Below the pieces are notes generated by a model that saw only the letters and a program-made list of their open reading frames with translations, made no database searches and was not told where the DNA came from. DNA of 64,000 nucleotides from Maritalea porphyrae. Its GTDB lineage: Bacteria; Pseudomonadota; Alphaproteobacteria; Rhizobiales; Devosiaceae. The position numbers were made by a program, and so were the translations under genes. Of this stretch, positions 53,836 through 62,365 are shown in pieces. The stretch lies in NCBI RefSeq assembly GCF_027213965.1, contig NZ_JAPWGX010000001.1, forward strand, positions 434,001 through 498,000, written 5' to 3'. Every line of letters begins with the position of its first letter. The first letter of the stretch is position 1.

Positions 53836-54145
53836 CCACAGATGAGCCCACAACTTTGTAAAGCCGGGTGGTGTTGCACCTTCGATTGAAATCATTCCAT
53901 TCAATCAGCACCTCTATGCCATCAGACCGTGTTTCAAATGACAATACCTCACCATCTTCAAAGTGCATAAGGTCAAAGTCATTTTCGGTTTCTAGCACTT
54001 CCTGATCAATTTTTAATTCAGAAGTCTGCAACACAAAAATTGTCACAAACTTGTTACCCTCGGCGCTACTTCCTGCAAGTTCCAAGTGAATGGTTGTTTT
54101 ACGCCCAACTATGCCAAACTTTACTACTGTTGCTTCGTGAAACAT
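53819..54145 (-). CDS. putative immunity protein of the RHS toxin
   Basis: A small acidic cytoplasmic protein of 108 residues that I do not recognise by family. It begins 36 bp after the toxin-bearing RHS fragment on the same strand, and its ATG at 54145 has a strong GAGGAG site. That is the standard position of an immunity gene in polymorphic toxin loci. The sequence is beta-rich (TTIHLELAGSS, FVTIFVLQTSELKID) with an acidic run (ETENDFDLMHFEDGE), typical of nuclease inhibitors. Function is inferred from position alone. Confidence 0.55.
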   Translation of the reverse strand: MFHEATVVKFGIVGRKTTIHLELAGSSAEGNKFVTIFVLQTSELKIDQEVLETENDFDLMHFEDGEVLSFETRSDGIEVLIEWNDFNRRCNTTRLYKVVGSSVVTHLS

Positions 54146-54181
54146 ATTTCTCCTCTCAATCAAGCCATTATTCGTCTGGTA

Positions 54182-55024
54182 TTAAATGCGAGGGTCCACA
54201 ACCGCGAGCACAAGGTCGACCATTTTTATCAAGGTATTGATCGTTCTTATTTTTGTATTGGGGTTCTTTCGGTGGTAGTGATCTATACCCTCAAATCCGC
54301 TTTCTCCAGGTTTGCCAGCGTCAAACCTTAATTCGTCTCCATTTTTCCCATTTACGAAAGTTCTGTGACCGCGTTTGCGTGCCTCTGGATGTGAAATCTC
54401 CTTATACCCCAATCCCAAAAGATCGTCAGGATCGACCGGTAGGTTTTTCAATATTCCTTTTACAAACTTCCCACCTGGCATAATCGCAGCGGCTACGATG
54501 CCGTAATCCGCAATCGAGTTGGCATCTACAAGCCCCTTCACATCTCCTACGGGAGTTGCTAATTCCACCACATCCGCACCGCTAGCTAGATATTCCGTGC
54601 CAATGGTCCTCATTGCCTCTCCGGCGTGTCCCAGCATTTGTTTTTGAGACACGTTCCCAGATCTGGCTTGCTCCATCGCACGCGCTTCGATCGCGGCGGG
54701 CGACATGGCATTTGCAAAATTTCTAAAACAATCTCCAAATCCTTCACCTTGACAGAAATGCCCACTCGGATCACTCTTATTCACCGGATCATTCAGCGAA
54801 TATGCATAGCGGTTGGTGCCAACCGCAGGGTCAGCAGGGTTCCACCAGTCGGGTTGAATGAAGCGGGCCAGTTCTGGGTCGTAGTAACGGGCATTGAGAT
54901 AGGTTAGACCTGTTTCAACATCGTGACGTTCACCGATATAGCTTTTGGTGCGCTCTGGGGTGAAGGTTTGGGCGAGGATTTCATTGATGCCACCAAAGGG
55001 TTGGTACTTCGATCTGCGCCGCAT
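54182..55024 (-). pseudogene. RHS core C-terminal fragment with toxin tip
   Basis: A 280-residue open frame beginning inside the RHS core ([10 protein letters not shown], then [29 protein letters not shown] and [17 protein letters not shown]). It has no YD repeats or N-terminus, so it is an orphan C-terminal module. After DPSGH comes a variable tip of about 190 residues containing an Ala/Gly-rich pretoxin helix ([20 protein letters not shown]). The end holds [22 protein letters not shown] followed by [11 protein letters not shown], a His-rich pattern seen in polymorphic nuclease-type toxins. The toxin family is not assigned with certainty. An ATG exists at 55024 but I see no clear ribosome site, so expression is doubtful without recombination to a full RHS. 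Confidence 0.7.
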
Positions 55025-55060
55025 TAGCAGACAAAAAGTGCCTGAAACAAGTCAACTAGA

Positions 55061-55954
55061 CTATTTCTCAACCGCGCATTGTTGCTTTACCCAGTTCGCG
55101 AAGGCTGTAATTCGTTTGTCGCCCCGCAGTTTATGTGGGCAGGCAAAATAATAGGCTTCCTCACATTTCATGCGCGCGTGTATGGGCACCACCAGGTCCC
55201 CACGCAGCACCTCCTTGCGCACCAAAAAATCAGGGATTAGGGCAAATCCAATCCCATTCACCGCAGCTTGAATGACATGGGCATAATGCTCAAACCGAGG
55301 CCCCGATTTGATGCGATTTGTGGCGAGGCCAAAGTTATCGCACCACATATTCCACAGTTTCGGGCGGGTTGTGTGGTGAACAAGAGGATAGTCCAAAATT
55401 GCATTGATATCGGCGGGACGCTGCTTTTCAATCAGACTAGGTGCACAAACGGGAATAACATGTTCAGGCATCAAGAAATCTAACCGCGCGCCCTGCCAGT
55501 CATTCATTCCAAAATGGATGGCAATATCAATATCTTCTGTGTCGAAATTGAACGGCTTTATTTTTGAAACCAGATTGAGGTCCAGTCCATGGTGGCTGGC
55601 AATAAACTCGTTCAATTTTGGCACCAACCAACGTGATCCAAAGGTTGGCGGCACCGCAACGGTGAGCAAGCCGATCGACTGATTGTGTGAAATAAACCGA
55701 GCCGTTGAGGCTTCGATTTCGCTGAGAATTTGCGACATATCTTGTCCATAACGCTCTGCTGCAGGCTCAAGAAACAGCCGTTTTCGCTCGCGTCTAAAAA
55801 GCTGAAGGCCAAGTTGTGCCTCCATAGATTGGATACGCCGGCTCACCGCGCTTTGCGTCATGTTCAACTCTTCGGCCGCCTGTGTGATGCTGCCAAGACG
55901 ATAAACTGCCTCAAAGCAAACCAACGAATTCATGGATGGTAACGTACGGCGCAT
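55061..55954 (-). CDS. LysR family transcriptional regulator (GcvA-like)
   Basis: A 297-residue LysR-type regulator. The N-terminal winged helix is MNSLVCFEAVYRLGSITQAA with TQSAVSRRIQSMEAQLG as recognition helix, and the effector domain follows (VAVPPTFGSRWLVPKL, IDIAIHFGMNDW, GIGFALIPDFLV). The YD-type hinge and LFRRERKRLFLEPA linker are typical of the GcvA/AmpR group. It diverges from the peptide importer operon across a 156-bp gap with a LysR-type palindrome, so it likely controls that operon and itself. Confidence 0.92.
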   Translation of the reverse strand: MRRTLPSMNSLVCFEAVYRLGSITQAAEELNMTQSAVSRRIQSMEAQLGLQLFRRERKRLFLEPAAERYGQDMSQILSEIEASTARFISHNQSIGLLTVAVPPTFGSRWLVPKLNEFIASHHGLDLNLVSKIKPFNFDTEDIDIAIHFGMNDWQGARLDFLMPEHVIPVCAPSLIEKQRPADINAILDYPLVHHTTRPKLWNMWCDNFGLATNRIKSGPRFEHYAHVIQAAVNGIGFALIPDFLVRKEVLRGDLVVPIHARMKCEEAYYFACPHKLRGDKRITAFANWVKQQCAVEK

Positions 55955-55967
55955 TTTCTACCCTTAT

Positions 55968-56036
55968 ATTCCATTTTGGAATGATGTTTGCGCATTAACT
56001 CGTTTTACACAAGCCCTTTTTCACCACAAAATTCCA
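55968..56036. promoter_or_regulatory. LysR-type operator candidate
   Basis: ATTCCA-TTT-TGGAAT at 55968-55982 is a perfect interrupted palindrome of the T-N11-A class, 14 bp before the LysR start. A further half-site ATTCCA lies at 56031-56036, 63 bp (six helical turns) from the first. This two-site layout fits LysR autoregulation and activation of the divergent operon; binding is inferred. Confidence 0.6.
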
Positions 56037-56110
56037 TCTGTAATTCACCCATACGCCAGCAAAAGGCATGTGGGATTTTTCAGCCGACAATGATCGGCAA
56101 GGGAGGAAAA

Positions 56111-57721
56111 ATGAAAAAGCAACTCTTACCATTGGCTGCCCTATTGCTCTGCTCAACATCTTTGAGCGCACTTGCGGGTGGCGAAAAAGTGCCTGACGTC
56201 AATTTTCTGACATGGCCAGCGGCCAAGTATCAACATTATTATGAAACGAGCAATTACGTCGCAGAAGGTTGGCGCGAGCTTGGACTAACGGTTAATCTGA
56301 ACCCACAACCGTTTCCCAACCCAATGCTCGGCAAATGGTTTTCAGAGCATGACTTTGATGCCGTTTTGTCTGTGCTCTCGGGCGCACCTTACCGCATGGA
56401 GCCGGATTTTTTCACTAACGCGCAGTTTAACTCTGCCAACTCCAGCCCAGGCGACTGGAACGTAGGCGAGTTCTCTGATCCAGAAGTGGATCGTTTGGGT
56501 CTAAAACAGCTCGGCTTATATGATCCAGAAGAACGCCGCGCCGTGATTTATGATTTGCAGGCAGCGTTGCACCGCGCCCAACCTGAGTTGGTGGTTGCGG
56601 CGGTAATTTCCACCACAGGCATTAATACTGAGAATGTAGAAATTCCAGGATTTGAAGCCGCACCAGATGGATTACGCTCCATTTGGAACTTGACCAAAAT
56701 GACGTCAAAAACAGGTGAAGCTGTGAAAATGGGTCAAACGATTGACCAGGCTTCATTCAATCCGCTAGCGGCCAATACGGCTGAAGATTTTATCAATCTC
56801 AGCTTAATCTATGATCGTTTGATTGAACTTGGTGCGGATGGGAAGCCCCGCAACCGCTTGGCAGAGAGCTACAATGTTGTTGACGACACAACGATTGATG
56901 TAAAACTGCGCGAGGGGCACACATTTGCCGACGGCAAGCCTGTCACCGCGGCTGACGTCAAGTTCTCATATGATTACTTCAAAGAATGGGAAGCGGCTTA
57001 CTACAAGAAATATTTGGAACGGTTGGAGAGCGTTACCATTCTTGATGATGGCACGCTCCGCTTCAAACTCACCGAGGCCTATGCGCCGTTCATCTTGCAT
57101 ACGTTGGGTCAAGTGTTCGTGTTGCCAGAACATATTTGGGGCAGTGTGATTGAAGATACAGGCATTTCCAAACCGCAAGAATATCGCAACACAGATCCTG
57201 TTGGCAGCGGGCCGTATAGTTTGAAATATTGGAAAGAGGGTCAAGAGCTCTATTTGGCCAAACGTGACGACCATTTCATGAAGCCTGCCGCCGACCTACT
57301 CTATGTGGTTTTTGGATCGGCTGAAGTTGTTGGTGCGGCACTTAAAAAGGGCGAAATTGACATTTCCTTGCAGCCCCTCGTGCCAACTGTAGTTGAAGAG
57401 TTTGCGGCTGAGCCGAACATCAAATTGTATCGCACAAATTCAAACGGCTATATGTCTGCGCGCTACAAGACAACTGGGCCTGTATTCTCGAATGAGGCCT
57501 TGCGTCAAGCTGCGGCATGGGCGGTTCCATATGATCAAATCATCGAGGAAGTTCTTGGTGGCGACGCCACGCGAAGCGCGTCTTCAATTGTTCCGATCAA
57601 TGGGTATTGGCACAGTGCAACACTTGAGTTGCCACAATACGACATCGAAAAAGCGCGAAAAATGCTTGCCGATGCTGGTTTCACCTGGGACGCAGATGGT
57701 GCGTTGCATTTCCCTGAGTAA
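56111..57721 (+). CDS. SBP_bac_5 peptide-binding protein with circularly permuted domain order
   Basis: A 536-residue periplasmic binding protein with a Sec signal peptide (residues 1-22). In the canonical family the order is N-terminal lobe, then C-terminal lobe. Here residues about 25-198 match the usual C-terminal lobe: ETSNYVAEGWRELGLTVNLN, SDPEVDRLGLKQL, then DPEERRAVIYDLQAALHRAQP. Residues about 205-536 match the usual N-terminal part: TIDQASFNPLAAN, LIYDRLIELGADGKPRNRLA, FADGKPVTAADVKFSYDYF, DPVGSGPYSLKYW, ALKKGEIDI, and finally YDIEKARKMLADAGFTWD. The protein ends exactly where a normal member would enter its C-terminal lobe. The ATG at 56111 has a GGGAGG site. It heads a dipeptide-type ABC operon. 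Confidence 0.85.
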   Translation: MKKQLLPLAALLLCSTSLSALAGGEKVPDVNFLTWPAAKYQHYYETSNYVAEGWRELGLTVNLNPQPFPNPMLGKWFSEHDFDAVLSVLSGAPYRMEPDFFTNAQFNSANSSPGDWNVGEFSDPEVDRLGLKQLGLYDPEERRAVIYDLQAALHRAQPELVVAAVISTTGINTENVEIPGFEAAPDGLRSIWNLTKMTSKTGEAVKMGQTIDQASFNPLAANTAEDFINLSLIYDRLIELGADGKPRNRLAESYNVVDDTTIDVKLREGHTFADGKPVTAADVKFSYDYFKEWEAAYYKKYLERLESVTILDDGTLRFKLTEAYAPFILHTLGQVFVLPEHIWGSVIEDTGISKPQEYRNTDPVGSGPYSLKYWKEGQELYLAKRDDHFMKPAADLLYVVFGSAEVVGAALKKGEIDISLQPLVPTVVEEFAAEPNIKLYRTNSNGYMSARYKTTGPVFSNEALRQAAAWAVPYDQIIEEVLGGDATRSASSIVPINGYWHSATLELPQYDIEKARKMLADAGFTWDADGALHFPE

Positions 57722-57746
57722 CATCCTTTAGGATCGTCGTTCAATT

Positions 57747-58751
57747 ATGATGCTTCAAGTAAAAAACCTCGCCAAGCGCTATGTGCTTGGCGAGAGCCTT
57801 TCGACGCTCTTGGGCCTGACCCAAGCTCAATCAATTCGCGCCGTAGACGGGATAAATCTGTCTGTCCAGCCCGGCGAAGTGTTGGGCCTTGTCGGTGAAA
57901 GTGGCTGCGGAAAATCAACCCTTGCCCGCTTGTTGGTTGGTCTGGAAGAGCCAAGCGAAGGCGAAATCTCGTTCGGTGGCGACGACATGGCACAATTGCG
58001 CCAAGACGATCGCCGCGCATTCCACCGGCAAGTGCAAATGGTGTTTCAAGACCCCTATGGGTCATTGAATCCACAACACACCGTTGAAGAGATTGTCAGC
58101 CGCCCGTTGATTTATCAAAAGGCGGGGCTGGATAAAAAAGGTCTACGCGAGCGCGCAATTGAAGCGTTGAGCGAGGCAGAACTGCTGCCGCCAGAACGCT
58201 ATCTGGCGAAGTTCCCGCATGAGTTGAGCGGCGGGCAACGTCAACGTGTGTGCATTGCGCGTGCGCTTGTGCTCAAGCCAGATTTAATTGTCGCTGACGA
58301 GCCGATTTCCATGCTCGATGTCTCGATCAAGTGGGGCATAGTGCGTTTGCTTAAACGGCTGGTCCAAAAGCGAAAAATCGGCTTGATATATATTACGCAT
58401 GATCTCTCGTCTGTACCTGCTGTTTGTGACAAATTGGCGATTATGTATTTAGGGCGGATTGTTGAAAGCGGTCCGTGTCGTGAGGTTTTTGCAAACCCCG
58501 AGCATCCCTACACTCAGGCCCTATTGGCCGCCACACCAAATCCCAACCCAGATGTTGTGCGCAAGCGGCCAAATATTTCTGGCGCGATACCAAGCGCAGC
58601 CGCCATCCCCGCGGGTTGCCGTTTTCACCCTCGTTGCCCGGTGGCGAAACCGGTTTGCGCTACAGATTTTCCCGAAGGTCTTTGCAGGGGCTACCACCGT
58701 GCTGAGTGCCACTTCGCATTCGAAAATGCCCAAACGCTGGAGGCCGGTTGA
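57747..58751 (+). CDS. peptide ABC ATP-binding protein (DppF/OppF-like)
   Basis: A 334-residue ATPase with Walker A GESGCGKSTLARLL, Q-loop FQDPYGSLNPQHTVEE, signature LSGGQRQRVCIARAL, Walker B LIVADEPISMLD and the C-terminal oligopeptide/dipeptide extension (CRFHPRCPVAKPVCA), whose cysteines may bind a cluster. It is 26 bp after the binding-protein stop and overlaps the permease start (TGATG). Confidence 0.92.
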   Translation: MMLQVKNLAKRYVLGESLSTLLGLTQAQSIRAVDGINLSVQPGEVLGLVGESGCGKSTLARLLVGLEEPSEGEISFGGDDMAQLRQDDRRAFHRQVQMVFQDPYGSLNPQHTVEEIVSRPLIYQKAGLDKKGLRERAIEALSEAELLPPERYLAKFPHELSGGQRQRVCIARALVLKPDLIVADEPISMLDVSIKWGIVRLLKRLVQKRKIGLIYITHDLSSVPAVCDKLAIMYLGRIVESGPCREVFANPEHPYTQALLAATPNPNPDVVRKRPNISGAIPSAAAIPAGCRFHPRCPVAKPVCATDFPEGLCRGYHRAECHFAFENAQTLEAG

Positions 58752-59722
58752 TGCGACAGTTTTTGATTAAGCGCATTTGGCATGCGCTTCTAACCCTTTT
58801 TGTAATGGTCAGCGTGATGTTTTTCATGTTCCGCATGCTGCCCGGTGATCCAACCGCCACGGTGATCAGCCCCGCACTTTACCCAAAGGCGCAAGAAGCA
58901 CTAAAAGCACAGTTCGGGCTCGATCGACCTTTGCACGAACAATATTTCATTTACCTGCGCAATTTGCTGGTTTTTGACTTTGGCATTTCCTTCCACACCT
59001 TGCGCCCTGTCGCAGGGGAAATTGGCAACCGACTAATCAATACGCTCGTCTTGATCTTGCCATCTATGGTTGTTGCTTACGCAATTGGTGCATTTGCTGG
59101 TGCCATGGTTGCATGGAAACGTGGCAGCAAAGTTGAAGGCTTTTTGGTGCTGCTTGCAACGGCATTACAATCTACGCCTGTGTTTTGGTTGGGTATGTTG
59201 GCGATCCTGTTTTTCTCCATCCGCCTTGATATGTTCCCCGTGGGGCACATTGTTTCACCGGGAAAATTCCCTGAAGCAAACCTGCAAATGTATCTGTCGC
59301 TCGATTTTCTGCACCACTTGGCCCTGCCGTTCATGGTCAATGTGGCCTACCAGTTTTGCTTTCCGTTTTTGCTCATGCGCTCAACGATGTTGTCAACAAT
59401 TGGCGAGGATTACATCGAGTTGGCCCGCATGAAAGGCGTGCCCGAAAATCGCATTCTTTACCATCACGCCATGCGCAATTCTATGCTGCCATTGGCCACA
59501 ACTTTGCCAATGATATTGGGCTGGGCAGTTGCTGGATCGGTGGTGATTGAGACTGTTTTTTCATGGCCCGGCCTCGGCCTCTTGATGGTCGAAGCTGTGG
59601 GGAGGTCGGACTACCCCGTGGTGCAGGCCGCGTTCCTTTTAATCGCTGTTCTAACAGTTGGCGGCACATTGTTGGCCGACCTCATGTACGGGATTTTAGA
59701 CCCCCGTATCACCTATAAGTAG
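58751..59722 (+). CDS. peptide ABC permease (DppB-like)
   Basis: A 323-residue inner-membrane permease of the DppB type with six helices. The N-terminal helix is ALLTLFVMVSVMFFMFRMLPGDPT and the ATPase-contact loop is DYIELARMKGVPENRILYHHAMRNSMLP. The C-terminus LADLMYGILDPRITY is conserved. The ATG shares a base with the preceding TGA, so translation is coupled; a longer frame into the ATPase gene is rejected. Confidence 0.93.
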   Translation: MRQFLIKRIWHALLTLFVMVSVMFFMFRMLPGDPTATVISPALYPKAQEALKAQFGLDRPLHEQYFIYLRNLLVFDFGISFHTLRPVAGEIGNRLINTLVLILPSMVVAYAIGAFAGAMVAWKRGSKVEGFLVLLATALQSTPVFWLGMLAILFFSIRLDMFPVGHIVSPGKFPEANLQMYLSLDFLHHLALPFMVNVAYQFCFPFLLMRSTMLSTIGEDYIELARMKGVPENRILYHHAMRNSMLPLATTLPMILGWAVAGSVVIETVFSWPGLGLLMVEAVGRSDYPVVQAAFLLIAVLTVGGTLLADLMYGILDPRITYK

Positions 59723-59731
59723 GAGAGCTAG

Positions 59732-60598
59732 ATGTTCCGCACTATATCGCGTTTCCTTGCCATTATTTGGAGTTCTCCCGCTGGGCGCATCAGCTTATCC
59801 ATCTTCTGTCTTTGCGTGGCCATTGCGACCTTGGGGCCATTGGTTGCCCCTTATGGGCCGACCGAACGCATCTATGACGAAGCGGGTAAGCTGGTGCGTC
59901 TTTCCCCGCCCACGTGGAAGCACTGGTTGGGTACAACCTTGCTTGGCCGCGATGTCATGAGCCAAATGCTTTGGGGCGCACGCCCCGCGCTTACCATTGG
60001 CGTTTTGACCGCTCTGGGCACCGTGCTGATTGGGGTGAATGTTGGGCTATTGGCGGGCTACCTTGGTGGCCGCGTGGACAGCATACTCATGCGCATAACT
60101 GACATTTTCTTAGGGCTGCCATTCCTGCCCTTTATCATCGTTTTGCTGTCCTTAACGGGGCAAAACATTTGGACCATCATTTTCGCGATGATGATTGTGA
60201 TGTGGCGCTCAACGGCACGGATTGTGCGGGCGGAAGTGCTCTCCTTACGCGAACGCCAATTCATTGCGGCGGCGCGCACCACCGGTGCGAGTGATTTTGA
60301 CATTATTTACAAAGAAATCGCCCCCAACATCATGCCGTTTGCGCTTGTTGGCGTCACATTTGCACTGGCTTGGGCAATCATTACTGAGGCCAGCATTGGG
60401 TTCTTGGGCTTTGGTGATCCAAATGTCGTGAGTTGGGGATCGATCATCTACGACGCCTACGCATCGCAAATGATGTATCGCGCACCCTGGTGGGTGGTGC
60501 CGCCCGGCATTGCCATCATGGTGCTTGTGACCTCGGTTTATTTCATTGGCCGCGCATATGAAGAAGTTGTCAATCCACGCATAAAGCAGGCGGGTTAA
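59732..60598 (+). CDS. peptide ABC permease (DppC-like)
   Basis: A 288-residue permease with the DppC start (SIFCLCVAIATLGPLVAPYGPT), the LGTTLLGRDVMSQMLWGAR motif, and the coupling loop RERQFIAAARTTGASDFDIIYKEIAPNIMP (two segments of one loop). The C-terminal RAYEEVVNPRIKQAG is standard. It begins 9 bp after the DppB-like stop and forms the heterodimeric channel with it. Confidence 0.93.
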   Translation: MFRTISRFLAIIWSSPAGRISLSIFCLCVAIATLGPLVAPYGPTERIYDEAGKLVRLSPPTWKHWLGTTLLGRDVMSQMLWGARPALTIGVLTALGTVLIGVNVGLLAGYLGGRVDSILMRITDIFLGLPFLPFIIVLLSLTGQNIWTIIFAMMIVMWRSTARIVRAEVLSLRERQFIAAARTTGASDFDIIYKEIAPNIMPFALVGVTFALAWAIITEASIGFLGFGDPNVVSWGSIIYDAYASQMMYRAPWWVVPPGIAIMVLVTSVYFIGRAYEEVVNPRIKQAG

Positions 60599-60600
60599 TC

Positions 60601-61650
60601 ATGGACAAAACACATCAGTTCACCCCGGCGCTTTCCATCAAAGACCTGGACGTAGATTACAACGCTGGCGAACATCCTGTTGCCGCTTTGCGAGAGATTA
60701 ATTTGGATCTTTTCAAAGGTGATCGAATTGGGTTGGTTGGAGAAAGTGGCTGTGGAAAATCGACTTTGCTCAAAGCCATCATGGGGGTGCTGCCCAAAAA
60801 TGCGCGGACCCCAAATGGCCAAATATTATTGGATAAAACTGACCTATTGACCACTGACGGTGAAACGCGCCGAAAAGCACGATGGGCGCGTATCTCAATG
60901 ATTACGCAGAGCGCGCTTAATGCTCTCAATCCGGTCCACAAGATCGGCGCGCAGATTGAAGAGGCGATCCTATCACACAAAGACATTCCCAAAGAAAAGG
61001 CTCGCGAACGCGCGAAAGAATTGTTCGATTTGGTCGGCGTGTCATCGGAACGATTGGATGACTATCCGCACCAGTTTTCGGGCGGCATGCGTCAACGTGC
61101 TGTCATTGCCATGGCGCTGGCACTTGAACCTGAAATCGTGCTGGCGGACGAACCAACAACTGCTCTGGATGTGATCGTCCAAGACCAAATTTTTGACCGC
61201 CTTTACAGCCTACAAGCTGAACAAGGCTTTTCAATTGTTTTGGTCACGCACGACTTGGCGTTGGTCGTTGAAAGCTGCGAGCGCATTGTGGTGATGTATG
61301 CAGGCATGATTGTTGAGACCGGGAATACAAAGTCCATCACACGCACCCCATTGCATCCCTATACCGCTGGCTTGAGATATGCGATCCCCGACCTGACGCT
61401 TGATCACGACCCCATATCCATCCCCGGTGCGCCGCCTGACCTGTCACAACCATTTCAGGGCTGTCGTTTTGCCCCCCGATGTCCAATGGCGATTGATGCG
61501 TGTTGGCAAGACATGCCTTCCCTTGAACCTGTTGGCCAAGCAGAAGGCGAGCGCTTGGTGCGCTGTCATCGGGCAAACGAGATGAACGATTTTCGCGACA
61601 GGTTAAGCCAACAAGACTTTTGGTTCAGCGAAACAAAGACAAACGAATAA
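60601..61650 (+). CDS. peptide ABC ATP-binding protein (DppD/OppD-like)
   Basis: A 349-residue ATPase with Walker A GESGCGKSTLLKAI, Q-loop ITQSALNALNPVHKIG, signature FSGGMRQRAVIAMAL, Walker B IVLADEPTTALD, and the C-terminal CRFAPRCPMAIDAC extension. It starts 2 bp after the DppC-like stop. Together with the DppF-like subunit it gives the two non-identical ATPases of the importer. Confidence 0.93.
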   Translation: MDKTHQFTPALSIKDLDVDYNAGEHPVAALREINLDLFKGDRIGLVGESGCGKSTLLKAIMGVLPKNARTPNGQILLDKTDLLTTDGETRRKARWARISMITQSALNALNPVHKIGAQIEEAILSHKDIPKEKARERAKELFDLVGVSSERLDDYPHQFSGGMRQRAVIAMALALEPEIVLADEPTTALDVIVQDQIFDRLYSLQAEQGFSIVLVTHDLALVVESCERIVVMYAGMIVETGNTKSITRTPLHPYTAGLRYAIPDLTLDHDPISIPGAPPDLSQPFQGCRFAPRCPMAIDACWQDMPSLEPVGQAEGERLVRCHRANEMNDFRDRLSQQDFWFSETKTNE

Positions 61651-61672
61651 TCGAAAACACGGAGAGACTAAA

Positions 61673-62122
61673 ATGCATTATTTTGCTTATGGCACCCTTT
61701 TGGTTGAAGAGAGCATGCGCGGCGTGTGCCCAAGCGCAAAGAACGTGGGCTACATGCGGCTAGACGGCTATGAAATGGCGTTTGGAAATTGCTCTAGGGA
61801 AGGCCTTGCAGGTTGCACACTCGTCGCCAAAGAAGGCGCGGTTACCTATGGCATTCAATATGAATTGACCGACGAAGATATGGCCAAAATGGACGATGCA
61901 GCCGAGGTCTCGACCAAACAATGGGTACATACCCCAATAACGTTGATAGATGCATCTGGCAACAAAGTGCCCTCGTCCACATACATTATTCCAGGTGAAC
62001 TGAATGAGTGGGCACCCACAGAGAAATACGTCTCGCCAATCCTAAAAGGGTTGGAAACAGCTGACTTTCCAATCGACTATAAGACATTTATGAACGCCAT
62101 GATCGACAGAGTCGTTTGCTGA
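61673..62122 (+). CDS. gamma-glutamylcyclotransferase-like protein
   Basis: A 149-residue cytoplasmic protein of the GGCT/AIG2 fold. The substrate-binding loop is YFAYGTLL at the N-terminus, followed by LDGYEMAFGNCSREGLAGCTLV and a GIQYELTDEDMAKMDDA segment that carries the acidic position of the active site. The catalytic Glu is hard to place: an Asp-Asp-Ala-Ala-Glu stretch occupies the site. It lies 22 bp after the last ABC gene with a CGGAGAG ribosome site, so it is probably the final gene of the operon. This suggests that the importer supplies a gamma-glutamyl compound. Confidence 0.78.
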   Translation: MHYFAYGTLLVEESMRGVCPSAKNVGYMRLDGYEMAFGNCSREGLAGCTLVAKEGAVTYGIQYELTDEDMAKMDDAAEVSTKQWVHTPITLIDASGNKVPSSTYIIPGELNEWAPTEKYVSPILKGLETADFPIDYKTFMNAMIDRVVC

Positions 62123-62156
62123 AATAGGTAGTTAGCGGCTACACATTAATTGAAAA

Positions 62157-62178
62157 GCCTGTCGCCACGGCGGCAGGC
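62157..62178. terminator. GC-rich hairpin after the peptide-import operon
   Basis: A 10-bp stem with one G-T pair and a 2-4 base loop (GCCTGTCG with its partner CGGCAGGC). No T tract follows on the plus strand; four T follow on the minus strand. It may help end either transcript. Confidence 0.4.
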
Positions 62179-62278
62179 GCAAATATGGATTGGGCGGCCT
62201 GTGGCAATATTAGAGTAGTCGCCCTGCCCGAACGGTTCCACTTTCAAAGCGATTGATATCATAAACACCTAAAAGAAG

Positions 62279-62313
62279 AGGAGCTCTGTTTCCAAACGAG
62301 AGCTCCTCAAAGA
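62279..62313. terminator. bidirectional terminator between the peptide and liv operons
   Basis: GAGGAGCTCT (62279-62288) and AGAGCTCCTC (62300-62309) form a perfect 10-bp stem, extended by GTTT/AAAC pairing in the loop. A T-rich tract lies on the minus-strand side (CTTCTTTTA), 57-87 bp past the livH stop, and a weaker GTGTTTT on the plus side. Confidence 0.75.
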
Positions 62314-62365
62314 GTGTTTTCAATTCTGGCAATTTACTTTCCAAAAAAACGGATCGCGCACCACA

